Assembly: GCF_030272615.1 (NCBI RefSeq)
Contig: NC_081410.1
Coordinates: 144,059,349-144,123,348, forward strand
DNA from: Cryptomeria japonica
Lineage: Eukaryota; Streptophyta; Pinopsida; Cupressales; Cupressaceae
DNA: 64,000 bases
Direction: 5' to 3'
The position numbers and the translations under genes were made by a program. The notes under the pieces were generated by a model. It searched no databases, had not been told where the DNA came from, and saw only the letters and a list, made by a program, of their open reading frames with translations. This document shows positions 45,931-56,880 of this stretch, piece after piece. Each line of letters begins with the position of its first letter. Positions within the stretch are counted from its first letter, which is position 1.

Positions 45931-47095
45931 ATGGATTTTGGTTTGCAGAGACAACTTTGTGTGGCGCTTGAGGATCTTGATGCAGCAAGAAATGAGATAA
46001 GTTCCTTAAAGAGAAATTTGAATGCAGCTGAAAACTTCATTAATGATTTGAAAGATCAAGTCAATACTTCAAGAGACAAGAGGAAAGATTTGATGGACAA
46101 GCTGAAGGAGAAAGAAGAACAAACCTTAAAAAATCAAGACAAAGATGATGAAATTGATAAGCTTGTTAGAGAGAATGTTGTATTGAAGAATGAAATGCAA
46201 TCCATTGTGATGAAGTTGACTAAGGAGATTGAAGACCAAAAGAAGAATGAAGAAAAATTGACACAATAATTGAAGGACAAAGAAAATGAATGCTTCAGGC
46301 TTACCTATGAGAATGATCAATTGAAGCTTGAGTTGACACAATCAAGGAATAATGGTCAAGAACTTGAGAGACATATTGTTTCCCTAAGAGATGAGCTTGC
46401 TATTGCAAATGTATACAAAGACAAATTCAATGTTAGCTCAACAAGGCTTGATGAGATGATGGAAAGTTAGAGACATGGAAAGGACATGAGACCTGACTTG
46501 GATTTGAGAAGGGAGAATCCTCTAGATTTGGACAAGGCAATGCAAAGTTTAATCATAAGAAGACCAAGAATCCTCCAGTAAGACAGCCTAATGCCCATAA
46601 ATTAAATGGTAGATGTTATACTTGTAATAAATTTGGTCATATGGAAAATCAATGAAGATGTAGGATGAATAATGGAATGAACAATATGAACAATGGTCCT
46701 ACCTTTACCGAATAATGTTTCATATGCAATAATTTTGGTCACAAGTCAAATATGTGCAGAGCAGTAATGAATAACTTAAAAAAAAAAGATGGTATGCTTG
46801 TGGAATGTTTGGACATATCTCTAACCAATGTAGGATGAGACCAAATCAAATGAATTTTAGACCTATGCAGAAAAATGTTGTTTGTCATGCATGCAACAAA
46901 ACCGATCACATTGCAAAGTATTGCAGAAGCAAGAATAATGCTCTGGTAAACAAAGGAAAATCAGATGAGAAAGGCAAAGAAAAGGTAGAAGAGATCAAGA
47001 ACAAGAATGAGAATATTTGGGTTAGAAAAGATGAATCCAAGACAGATAGTGGATCTGCACCCAAATCTAGTGCAGGACCTTCATCCAGTAACTAA
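45931..47095 (+). pseudogene. C ORF1: coiled-coil protein with four zinc-knuckle units
   Basis: Starts at the ATG at 45931 (MDFGLQRQLCVALEDLDAA). The first 180 codons are a Lys/Glu/Asp-rich coiled coil, interrupted by TAA at 46267-46269 and TAG at 46468-46470, both glutamine-compatible. After frame changes come four Cys-His units: CYTCNKFGHMENQ (about 46617), CFICNNFGHKSNMC (about 46719), YACGMFGHISNQC (about 46795, first Cys now Trp) and CHACNKTDHIAKYC (about 46884). The end is Lys/Glu- then Ser-rich, to TAA at 47093. By position and motifs it is a Gag-like nucleocapsid with an unusually long knuckle array; it shares no obvious capsid domain with A or G. Confidence 0.7.
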
Positions 47096-47470
47096 GTCTT
47101 CTAGCCTTACGAGGTGGCATTTTCTTGCAAAATATTGCATAACCCCCTCGAGATATTTGTGATCGATAAAGGTTGATTGCATATCATTGGAGATGATTAT
47201 CCAAACCTCTTCATGTTGATCTTGGAATCCATTTGAATGGATTAAGAAGAACAAGGCATCTGGTTAAACCTTATCAGTGCATTTATGTCAACTTCAAATT
47301 AGGGCTTGCGAAGTTAAAAGGGACAAAATGTGAATCATTTTACATAGCGATCGAAGAGCTAAGACCGCAGAGAAAGGCAAAATAGATTTCAAGGCAATCA
47401 AAAAGCTTGAGGTGATCCAACAAAGAATTCTTGTGCATCCGGAAGAAGAAAAAATTATTTATCAAAGCGT
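47096..47470 (+). other. Spacer between C ORF1 and ORF2
   Basis: No long ORF; several stops in all plus frames. It may contain the decayed start of ORF2. Confidence 0.35.
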
Positions 47471-48133
47471 TTGAACCCTAAATTTCTTGAAATGGTGTCT
47501 TATTCTATTGATACACCCTTGGTAGTTGAATTCTCTAAGAGAGAAAGGCCACAATTTAAAATACATCCTTTCAAGTCTATTGAAGATAACCCCAATGGTG
47601 TATTTTCATCCATTCCTTATGGAGTTCTTCATGTTGATGGTGTGAGAGCATATATCCACTGTTCAATTGAAGAAACCAGAAACAAGGACATCCTAACCTG
47701 TATACTGAGCAGATAATGGATAAAGTTGGAAATCCCAAGCCAAAATATGCACAGTTGCAGAGGAAAGATTTTACATAATTTGTTCACTTCTCATTGTTTG
47801 ATGAAGATGAGTGGGTGAGATACATTCTAATCCATGTGCACGATGATTTTATTTAGCTGGACAAACTGTACAAAATAACCAAGCAGGAAATCCATGCAAT
47901 CACATGCCTAAATCAAACCGGTGGAAAACCTAATCTGAGAAAGGTGAGAAACCCTACCGTCACAAATTTAACTGGTGCATAGTTTGATAGCCGATGAATG
48001 ACAATTGATGATATCCTAGAACATGATATTAGATTTGCATCCATGATCATTGGCTACAAAGTTTACCAGTCTAGAGAATAAATTTTGTCTCTAGTACGTC
48101 TACAATTTATGTAGTGTATCAGATGGTGAAGAA
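47471..48133 (+). pseudogene. C ORF2, 5' part, interrupted by G
   Basis: An open part at 47471-47716 (start MNPKFLEMVSYSIDTPL; PFKSIEDNPNGVFSSIPYG) is followed, after a stop and frame change, by readable coding sequence (FVHFSLFDEDEWVRYILIHV; KITKQEIHAITCLNQTGG; MTIDDILEHDIRFASMIIGY). Element G is inserted at 48139. The rest resumes at 56568. Its style recalls the plant-mobile-domain or transposon-associated ORFs of large plant elements, but I cannot assign a family. Confidence 0.5.
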
Positions 48134-48138
48134 AATAT

Positions 48139-49212
48139 TGTTGGTATTTTGGTATGGTTTTGTCATTGATGTCAACACCTACTAAAACACTAGCACTTTG
48201 GAGATCCAGCAACATTCACTAGCAAGAAAGTAACTATTGCACAGTTATTGGTATCTGGTACACCGACAAGATATAATGATCACCAACACTTGGAATGATA
48301 TGGAAGACACATGGTTAGGTTGAAGACATCGTTTGGACATCTTGTCCTGGAGTTTTGTTCATTGGTATATTCATAGTTGCATATTTGGTGTTACCGACAA
48401 ATAGGTCTAGGGTTACACCGGCAGGTTTATCTTTTCCAAATCAACATGGCATGCTATGGAGATGATTAATTATTATTGTAAATGCATAAAGCCGACATGT
48501 TCAATTGGTTATTGCATTGGATATTATATTGTTTGTAAAATGTTTTTATTGTAATATCTTGTAGAGCCGACCTACTAAAATTGGTCTTAAGTTATGGTAT
48601 AAATGTAAGATCTTATTTGTAAGATCAAATGTGGAATGCGAAGAAGGTTTGTGTGAAGGTATATGCAAGATTAAGTAGAGCTATACATGCAGACATCATT
48701 TGAAGGTGAAGCTAGGTTTTTGTGAAAGCATATCAGCATTACACCGATACTAAATCTAGCATATGAAGATGCTATTTTGAGCAGTACATTCTTATTGGAT
48801 TTAACCATCCAACTGTAGTCAGTGTGACTCCCATTTTGTGTTTGATCAGTGAGCTCTAGGCAGCTGGCCTTTCTGCATGTACAGACCCCATTTATGTACA
48901 CTTACTATCTACAATAGTATCATCTGATTGTGGGTAAGGTTTCCCACTGTGGTTTTTCCCCTTATAGGGTTTCTACGTACAAATATTGGTGTTATGTGTT
49001 ATGGATGACTTTGTCTTTTATTTTCATGCATTAATCTTTATCGGTATTGCATGTATCTGTTAATCTGTCCACCGGTATAACAAACTGTCTACCGGCATAT
49101 TGAGCTAGTTTACCGGTATTAAGCATTAAGTTAGTTAAGTTGTTTTTGGTTTAAATTTATTTGACAATTGATTCACCCTCCCCCCCCTCTCAGTTGTCTC
49201 TGGGACCTAACA
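48139..49212 (+). repeat. G 5' LTR
   Basis: TGTTGG...GGGACCTAACA. TATAAATG at 48598-48605 is a promoter candidate. A C run followed by CTCTCAGTTG precedes the end. Many CCGGTA/ACCGAC motifs. Confidence 0.9.
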
Positions 49213-49214
49213 AT

Positions 49215-49226
49215 TGGTATCAGAGC
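49215..49226 (+). other. G primer binding site
   Basis: TGGTATCAGAGC, perfect initiator tRNA-Met type, two bases after the LTR. Confidence 0.92.
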
Positions 49227-49268
49227 TTAGTCCTCTTTTGCAGAAGTTAAACAGCTTGAGGAGATCCA

Positions 49269-50360
49269 ATGTCTACTAATTATTTCAGGAAGGACAGTCC
49301 TAAACTTGATGGAACCAACTATGGCATATGGAAGATTAGAATGGAGACACATCTAAATTGCATTGGAAAAGACATCTAGGAAGTTACAAAGAATGCTTAT
49401 ACTGCTGTTGTACAAGGTCAGCCTAGTCTAGCTAACTTGACTAAAGATGAGGAAAATGATTGCAAAGCAAGAGAAGTAGTTTTGAGTGCATTATCAGATC
49501 AACAAATCATTGGACTATCAGATAGGTCTACTGCTAAAGCTATTTGGGATCATTTGGAAACACTGAATGAAGGAGGTTCCACAGTCAAAATTGCAAAACT
49601 TGAAAACTTTCGAGTTAGGTATGAACATCTGAAAATGGAAGAAGATGAAAGGATTTCTGCTTTTATGGAAAGAGTAAATGAAATTGTTTTGGGTATTAAA
49701 TGTTGTGGAGGAACCTTAAGTGAGGATGAAATTGTTTCAAAGTTTTAAGAGGATTGCCACCAGCATATAAAATGAAAGTCACTGTTATAAATGAGTTAAG
49801 AACAATGCCTAATACATCAGTTACTAGGGATACCTTGATTGGGAAACTTTCAACTTTTGAAATTGAAGAATTTGGTCTTGTTGCTACTATAGAAATAGAT
49901 TTGGCCTTTAAAGCATCAACATCATCTGCTCCATCATTTGACAAATCTGATTGGAAATCCTTTTATGCAAGAGAACTTGAAAAAAGTAGGAAAGAAAATG
50001 AAGAACTTGAAGAACTTGAAGCACTATTTGCAAGGAAAATGCCTAAAGGTCCAGTTGGAAGTAAGTATGAAGGTAAAGCACCCTTTAAATGTTTTAACTA
50101 CATTAAGATTGGTCATATGGCTTCAAGATGCCCTAATAGAAATGCTAGAGTAAGAGAAGAAGCTAGAAGAACATACAAGCCTAACCCTGAATATCAGAGA
50201 TACAGATTTAAGAAGAATAAAGACAAATCTTGTTACATTGCTGACGAAGGTGTGACTGATGATTCTGATGAGGATCCAACAAAAAATGGATGGGTTTTTG
50301 TTGCTATAATAGAAGATCAACCGACACCTACTGCTCAACCAGTAGTACAGGCTCTAGCAG
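49269..50360 (+). pseudogene. G gag (UBN2-type) relic
   Basis: Start chosen at the ATG at 49269, giving MSTNYFRKDSPKLDGTNYG, the usual copia gag start. A TAG at 49377-49379 replaces an expected Trp (KDIWEV in relatives), a G-to-A change. The UBN2-like helical region follows (ALSDQQIIGLSDRSTAKAIW; MEEDERISAFMERV). A one-base loss near 49745 moves reading to the frame starting at 49754. The zinc knuckle CFNYIKIGHMASRC has its second Cys changed to Tyr. The linker to the protease is acidic. Confidence 0.88.
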
Positions 50361-51682
50361 CTAAAGTTGAAGTAAAGGATGAATGGATCATTGATTCAGG
50401 ATGCTCACATCATATGACAGGAGACAAAGGTAAATTATTGAACTTTCAAGAATATAATGGAGGCTTAGTGAGATTTGGGGATGACAAATCTTGTTCAGTC
50501 AAAGGTAAGGGTACAATATCTCTTGATGGTAAGCATAACACTGACAATGTTTACTATGTTGAAGGATTAAAGCATAATCTTTTGAGTGTTTGTCAATTAG
50601 TTGAGAAAGGATTTCAGTTACAATTCAAAAATGGAAAATGCAAAATCATGAATAGAACTGGTTTAGAAATTGCAACCGGTAATCAAACTAGAGGTAATAT
50701 CTTTCACTTGAATAACAATGAAAAGACATGCTTAATTACACATATAGATGAAAGTTGGTTATGGCATAAGAGACTCTATCATGTAAACTTTGATTGCATG
50801 GTAAAGATCAGTACTACTAAGGCAGTTAGAGATTAACCTAAAATTGTCAAACCTCATAATACAGTATGTAAGGAATGTCAATTTGGAAAACAAATTAGAG
50901 CCAATTTCAAAAGTATTCCAAAAAAATCAAATAATGCTCTTGATTTGATTCACACTGATTTATGTGGTCCAACTAGAACTAAAAGCTTACAAGGTGATAG
51001 ATATTTCATGCTAATTATTGATGACTATTCTAGAATGTGTTGGGTTACTTTTCTCAGAGAAAAATCAGAAGCACTTGGAAAGTTCAAACTGTTCAAAGCA
51101 ATGGTAGAAAATGAAACCGGTAAGAAAATCAAATGTTTAAGATCAAATCAAGGAGGTGAATTTACATCTAGGGAATTTAATACATTCTGTGAAGTGAATG
51201 GAATCATAAGACAACTATTAACACCTCGGACACCACAACAAAATGGAGTTGTTGAAAGGAAAAATAGAACTATCTTGGATGCAGCAAGAAGTATGTTATC
51301 AGAAGCAAACCTACCACATGTATATTGGAGAGAAGCAGTCAGTATAGCGGTCTATACATTCAACAAAGTTCACATCAAAGGTGAAACCGGTAAGACTCCT
51401 CATGAACTTTGCTTTGGTAATACTCCTACTCTTAAGTATTTCAGAATTTTTGGAAGTAAATGTTATATCAGAAGAGATTAGTATATTGGCAAGTTTGATC
51501 CTAGAAGTGATGAAGGAATATTTCTTGGTTATTCATCTAAGAGCAAATCATATAGCTGTTTTAACAAGAGATTGCAGAAAATTGTTGAGAGTACAAATGT
51601 AAAGATGATGAACAATTCAGAGGAACTTCAAGGTATATAGACTCTGAACCGACAACAGAAATTTTGACAAATGAACCTACTC
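50361..51682 (+). pseudogene. G protease and integrase relic
   Basis: Protease active site WIIDSGCSHHMTGD (about 50385), then YVEGLKHNLLSV, the pre-integrase zinc region (WLWHKRLYHVNF; CKECQFGK) and the integrase core. The core shows HTDLCGP (about 50955), DDYSRMCW, RSNQGGEFTS and TPQQNGVVERKNRTILD with the catalytic Glu. TAA at 50834-50836 and TAG at 51479-51481 interrupt one otherwise continuous frame. It ends at 51682 where an inverted LTR piece begins. Confidence 0.88.
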
Positions 51683-52862
51683 ACATATATGGAAAGCTAA
51701 TGTACTGAGAGGGGAGGGGTGAATCAGTACTCCAAAAATTTTCTTTGATAATAACCTTACTGTTATGCATAAACAGAATAGTGCATAAACATAAAATAAA
51801 ACTAAAATCAATAGATAACAATCATACATGATTCATTCCATAACACATATATTTTGGTCATGCAAAAACTCTTGGTTAGAGAGAAAAACTGCGGTGGAGA
51901 TGGCACCCACAACTTCACTACTACAATAATAAAGAATGTTTGGTTAGAGCTACATTTAGCTATTTCTGATAGCTTACCCTGTTAGGAGTATCAAGATCAA
52001 TTAGATCTACCTTACTAAAGGATTTTACAACACTATATAAGTGTAGCACCTGGTTAAAGGATTTACAATTTATAGACTTGGTTAGAGTCATTTACCCTAT
52101 TAAAGGTTTCTCTTACAACTTCAAAATATTGCAATAAAATCATTACAAATATCTGCAGCTTTACATCTGAAATGCTAAAGTAGATTCTATGTGCTCTGAA
52201 TAAGATTACCTAGCTTGTAGCATACCTCGGTAACCCATAATGAAACTCGATAAACCCTTCTATTTACTCTGTTCTTCGACTATTCAGTGATAACCTTCTC
52301 GATGACCTCTCCGTGTCTCTGTAACAGTCCTCCTTCAAGCATACACACTATTATCTCACACCTCTTGTTGCATATCTCCTCACTAACCCTAGAATCATGC
52401 TGTATAAATAGATCTCTTACAGCAGTGATCTAATTCATTGCTTTGATCTTACAAAGAGATTCTTTGAATGAATAACTAAACAAAATATCTCATTGGTTAG
52501 ATTGACCTTGTAATCATACACAATCTCCTAGTGCAATTCCCAATGCAAAAACGGTTAGATGTGCCTCGATATTGTAACACGTTTTCATGTGCATGTCCAG
52601 GTTCAATGTATCTGGTAAAATGTTTCACTCGGTTAATATCAACTCGGTGAGTTAACTTTACCACTCAGTAGCCATGAAACTTTACTCGGTAAACAACTCG
52701 GTGAATACTGTGTTATGTGACTGCTTTCTTCTGTAACCGACTAGACTGTTCATACTGACTTCTCTGTGTGTACCGACTGCATGATTCGGTAATACTAACC
52801 GACTAGAATATATAGTATGACTTTGAATATGAAACTAATGGCAATTTGATAAGTAGTAACAA
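51683..52862 (-). repeat. Inverted foreign LTR fragment within G
   Basis: Read on the minus strand it ends with TGATTCACCCCTCCCCTCTCAG and GTACATTAGC, the LTR-end pattern of the copia elements here. It also has TATTTATACAGC (a TATA-like site) and many ACCGAG motifs as in A's LTR. It lacks a clean TG start, CA end and target duplication, so it is a truncated LTR joined in during a rearrangement. The family is related to A but distinct. Confidence 0.65.
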
Positions 52863-53559
52863 GAATCATAAGACAACTATTAGCACCTCGGACACCACAG
52901 CAGAATGGAGTTGTTGAAAGGAAAAATAGAACTATCATGGATGTAGCAAGAAGTATGTTATCAGAAGAAAACCTACCACATGTATATTGGAGAGAAGCAG
53001 TCAGTACATCGGTCTATACATTCAACAAAGTTCACATCAAAGGTGAAACCGGTAAGACCCCTCATGAACTATGGTTTGGTAATACTCCTACTCTTAAGTA
53101 TTTCAGAATTTTTGGAAGTAAATGTTATATCAGAAGAGATTAGTATATTGGCAAGTTTGATCCTAGAAGTGATGAAGGAATATTTCTTGGTTATTCATCT
53201 AAGAGCAAAGCATATAGATATTTTGACAAGAGATTGCAGAAAATTGTTGAGAGTACAAATGTAAAGATTGATGAACAATTCAGAGGAACTTCAAGGTATA
53301 TAGACTTTGAACCGGCAACAAAAATTTTGACAAATGAACCTACTCTAAATCCACTAGTACAGAATGAAAATCCTGTTACCCCGGTATCATCTGAGGATTC
53401 CACAGTAATTGAGGAACAACGGCAAACTAAGACACCCTAGTATGTAAGACTGAATCATACTGAAGATCAGATAATTGGCAACAAGTTTAAAGGAGTTATG
53501 ACAAGAGGAAGATTGGCAAATGAAGAGGTATGTCTTATTTCTTAAATTGAACCATCATC
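52863..53559 (+). pseudogene. G integrase segment, duplicated, and linker
   Basis: 52863-53344 repeats 51201-51682 with a few changes, including the shared TAG in RRD-stop-YIGKF (53141-53143). It continues through FLGYSSKSKAYRYFDKRLQK into a Glu/Pro/Thr linker, with a TAG at 53438-53440 and a stop near 53543. The shared stop shows that the duplicate arose after that mutation, or that both came from one defective parent. Confidence 0.85.
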
Positions 53560-55081
53560 TGTTAATGAGGCATGTGAAGATAAATTTTGGATTAAAGCTA
53601 TGGAAGAAGAATTAGAACAAATTGAGAAAAACAACACTTGGACATTAGTTCCCCAGCCTAAAGATAAAAATGTAATTGGAACCAAATGGGTATTTAGAAA
53701 CAAACTTAATGAAGATGGTAAGGTTGTCAGAAAGAAAGCGGGATTAGTGTGTAAGCGATATTCTCAGAAAGAAGGAGTTGATTACAATGAAACCTTTGCA
53801 TCGGTAGCTAGAATTGAGGCAGTCAGATTATTTTTGGCTTTTGCAGCACAAAAGAACTACAAAGTTTATCAAATGGTTATTAAATGCGCATTTTTGAATG
53901 GAAATCTTGAAGAAGAAGTATACATTGAACAACCTGATGGATTTTCTTTCACAGATGACAATGATATGGTTTGCAGGTTAAGGAAAGCTCTGTATGGACT
54001 AAAACAAGCTCCAAGAGCTTGGTATGCAAGATTGGATAAGTATCTTTTAAAGATTTGTTTTACTAAAGGAAATGTAGACAACAATTTATATTATAAAGTA
54101 ACTAATGATGACATCTTGATTATAGAAGTATTTGTTGATGATATAATCTTTGGAGGAGAAGATGGATTATGTAAGGAATTTTCTATTAAAATGCAGCAAG
54201 AATTTGAAATGTCTATGATTGGAGAAATAAAATTCTTTTTGGGATTGCAGATTTCACAGATTAATAAAGGTATATTCTTGAGTCAATCCAAATACTTAAA
54301 AGAGTTGCTAAAGAAATTTGGGATGGAGAACTCTAAACCGGTAAGCACACCTATGACAACAAATGACAAATTATCACAAAGGGATGAATCTACACCTATT
54401 AATCCAACTAGATACAAATCTATGATAGGAGGTTTACTATATTTGACACAAAGACCTGATATTATGAATGCAATATGTATTGTTTCAATATTTCAAAGTA
54501 ATCCTAAAGAAAATCATGAATCAGTAGTAAAAAGGATTTTTCGGTACTTACAAGGCATTATAAATCTTGGATTATGGTATCCTAGAGATGAAAACTTTGA
54601 ATTATGTGCATACACAAATGCAAATTGGGTAGGAGATGTGGATGATAGAAAAAGCACCACCGGTGGAGTATTATTTCTTGGAAATAGATTAGTTTCTTGG
54701 CTAAGTAAGAAATAAAGTTGTACATCTTTATCAACAGTAGAATCAAAATATGTTGCAGCAGCAACTAACTGTACACATGTACTTGGCTTAAGCAAATGTT
54801 GAAAGACATAAAGGTAAAATGCAAGGAACCTATTACTATCTATTGTGATAACACTACAGCAATTGATATATCTAAGAATCCGGTATTACATTCTAAAACA
54901 AAACATGTTTCTATCAAACTAAATTTTCTAAGGGAAAATGTTGAAGCAAAGGAGATAAAAACTAGTTTATGTGAATACTAAAGAGCAGATTGCAGATATT
55001 TTCACTAAACCTTTGCCTAAGGAGACTTTTGAATATCTCAGAGATCATCTTGGATTCATACCACCACCAGTAGAGACTTAG
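53560..55081 (+). pseudogene. G reverse transcriptase-RNase H relic
   Basis: RVT_2 RT starts near WIKAMEEELEQIEKNNTWTL. Motif A reads YQMVIKCAFLNG where YQMDVKSAFLNG is usual, so a catalytic Asp is lost. The FVDDIIFGG box (about 54130) is intact. RNase H reads YTNANWVGDVDDRKST instead of YTDADWAG, two Asp to Asn changes. TAA at 54713-54715 follows LSKK (Gln in relatives), and frameshifts occur near 54782 and 54960. The end is VNTKEQIADIFTKPLP...PPPVET, TAG at 55079-55081. Not active. Confidence 0.9.
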
Positions 55082-55483
55082 ATAGTTGATGATTGTCATC
55101 AACCGGCAGAATTAATAGAGAAATCTTTTATTCTGGTCTTTGATGAGAAGCTACTTCTCAGGGGGAGTAATTGGTATATTGAATTGATTGGTATTTTGTA
55201 TATGAACTTGGTTTTATTGTAACTTTGGCATTTGATGTCAAAGGGGGAGAGATATCTATGGAAAAACACATTATCTTTTGGGGAGAGATTGGTATGAAAA
55301 AAAAACTTTGGAAAACACATATTGCTCCCAGGGGGAGAGATTGTCATTTAGGAGAGATTATTATTCTCTAATTTTTGGTTATGATCTTTTTGGAGATTGT
55401 TGGTTTTTGGTACTTGGCATTTTTGTTTTGGCACTTTCATGGTTTTTCCATCTTGTGTTGCCATCAATGCCAAAGGGAGAGAT
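55082..55483 (+). other. G 3' untranslated region and polypurine tract
   Basis: Several purine runs (near 55158, 55241, 55328) and the terminal tract CAAAGGGAGAGAT at 55471-55483 before TGTTGG. The small ORFs here are not genes. Confidence 0.7.
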
Positions 55484-56562
55484 TGTTGGTATTTTAGTAT
55501 GGTTTTGTCATTGATGTCAACACCTACTAAAACACTAGCACTTTGGAGATCCAACAACATTCACCAACAAGCAAGTAACTATTGCATAGTTACTAGTATC
55601 TGGTACACCGGCAAGATATAATGATCACCAGCACTTGGAATGATATGGAAGACACATGGTTAGGTCGAAGACATCGTTTGGACATCTTGTCCTGGAGTTT
55701 TGTTCATTGGTATATTCACAGTTGCATATTTGGTGTTACCGGCAAATAGGTCTAGGGTTACACCAGCAGGTTTATCTTTTCTAGATCAACATGGCACGCT
55801 ATGGAGATGATTAATTATTATTGTAAATGCATTAAGCTGACATGTTCAATCGGTTATTGCATCAGATATTATATTGTTTGTAAAATGTTTTTATTGTAAT
55901 ATCTTGTAGAGCCGACCTACTAAAATTGGTCTTAAGTTATGGTATAAATGTAAGATCTTATTTGTAAGATCAAATGTGGAATGCGAAGAAGGTTTCTGTG
56001 AAGGTATATGCGAGATTAAGCAGAGCTATACACGCAGACATCATTTGAAGGTGAAGCTAGGTTTTTGTGAAAGCATATCAGCATTACACCGGTACTGAAT
56101 CCAACATATGAAGATGCAATATTTTGAGCAGTACATTCTTATTGGATTTAACCATCCAACTGTAGTCAGTGTGACTCCCATTTTGTGTTTGAGCAGTGAG
56201 CTCTAGGTGGTTGGCCTTTCTGCATGTGCAGACCCCATTTATGTACACTTACTATCTGCAATAGTATCATCTGATTGTGGGTAAGGTTTCCCATCGTGGT
56301 TTTTCCCCTTACAGGGTTTCCACGTACAAATATTGGTGTTATGTGTTGTGGATGACTTTATCTTTTATTTTCATGCATTAATATTTACCAATATTGCATT
56401 TATCTATTAATCTATCCACTAGTATAACAAATTGTCTACCAGCATATTGAATTGGTTTACCGGTATTAAGCATTAAGTTGGTTAAGTTGTTTTTGGTTTA
56501 AATTTATTTGACAATTGATTCACCCCCCCCCCCCCCCTCTCAGTTGTCTTCGGGACCTAATG
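55484..56562 (+). repeat. G 3' LTR
   Basis: Matches 48139-49212 along its length, including TATAAATG near 55943, and ends GGGACCTAATG where the 5' LTR has CTAACA. Confidence 0.88.
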
Positions 56563-56567
56563 GATAT

Positions 56568-56880
56568 ATAGTATGATTTATGTAGAGTTCTTCTTGAAGA
56601 GATCCTGACAAGTTTGAATAAGATCAAAACTGACAAGAAGAATGTCTTTAAATTTAGTTCACTGATTGTTTGTCTTGCACTATACTTCATGAACGAGATC
56701 CCCGACACAAGAAGAGTCCATTGGGCTTATGACTTACCGGTAGAAAATCAAATCAAGAAAGTTCTATAGAGATTGGGTAACAAGGAGAGTCAAACAGCCA
56801 CCTTGTGGAGTTTCTTCAAGACCTTCCAAGGCTGGATGAAGGAAAGGGAAAGGATCCCTGATAGGGAGTTTGAGTGAGAA
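56568..56880 (+). pseudogene. C ORF2, 3' part after G
   Basis: Readable in one frame from DLCRVLLEEILTSLNKIKTD through FSSLIVCLALYFMNEIPDTR and RVHWAYDLPVENQIKKVL, a TAG at 56767-56769 (glutamine-compatible), then LWSFFKTFQGWMKERERIP. A stop near 56876 ends it. It joins the sequence before 48139 once G is mentally removed. The FMNEIP and SLIVCL style is common in plant transposon-associated proteins; family not assigned. Confidence 0.5.

Larger units (their letters stand above)
48139..56562 (+). mobile_element. Ty1/copia element G, chimeric, inserted in C ORF2
   Basis: LTRs 48139-49212 and 55484-56562 (about 1.07 kb each) start TGTTGGTATTTT. Target flanks are AATAT (48134-48138) and GATAT (56563-56567), 4 of 5 matching. 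The interior has gag, protease and integrase to 51682, then an inverted foreign LTR piece (51683-52862), then integrase again and RT-RNase H. The 482 bp at 51201-51682 are repeated at 52863-53344. All ORFs are broken. Confidence 0.85.
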
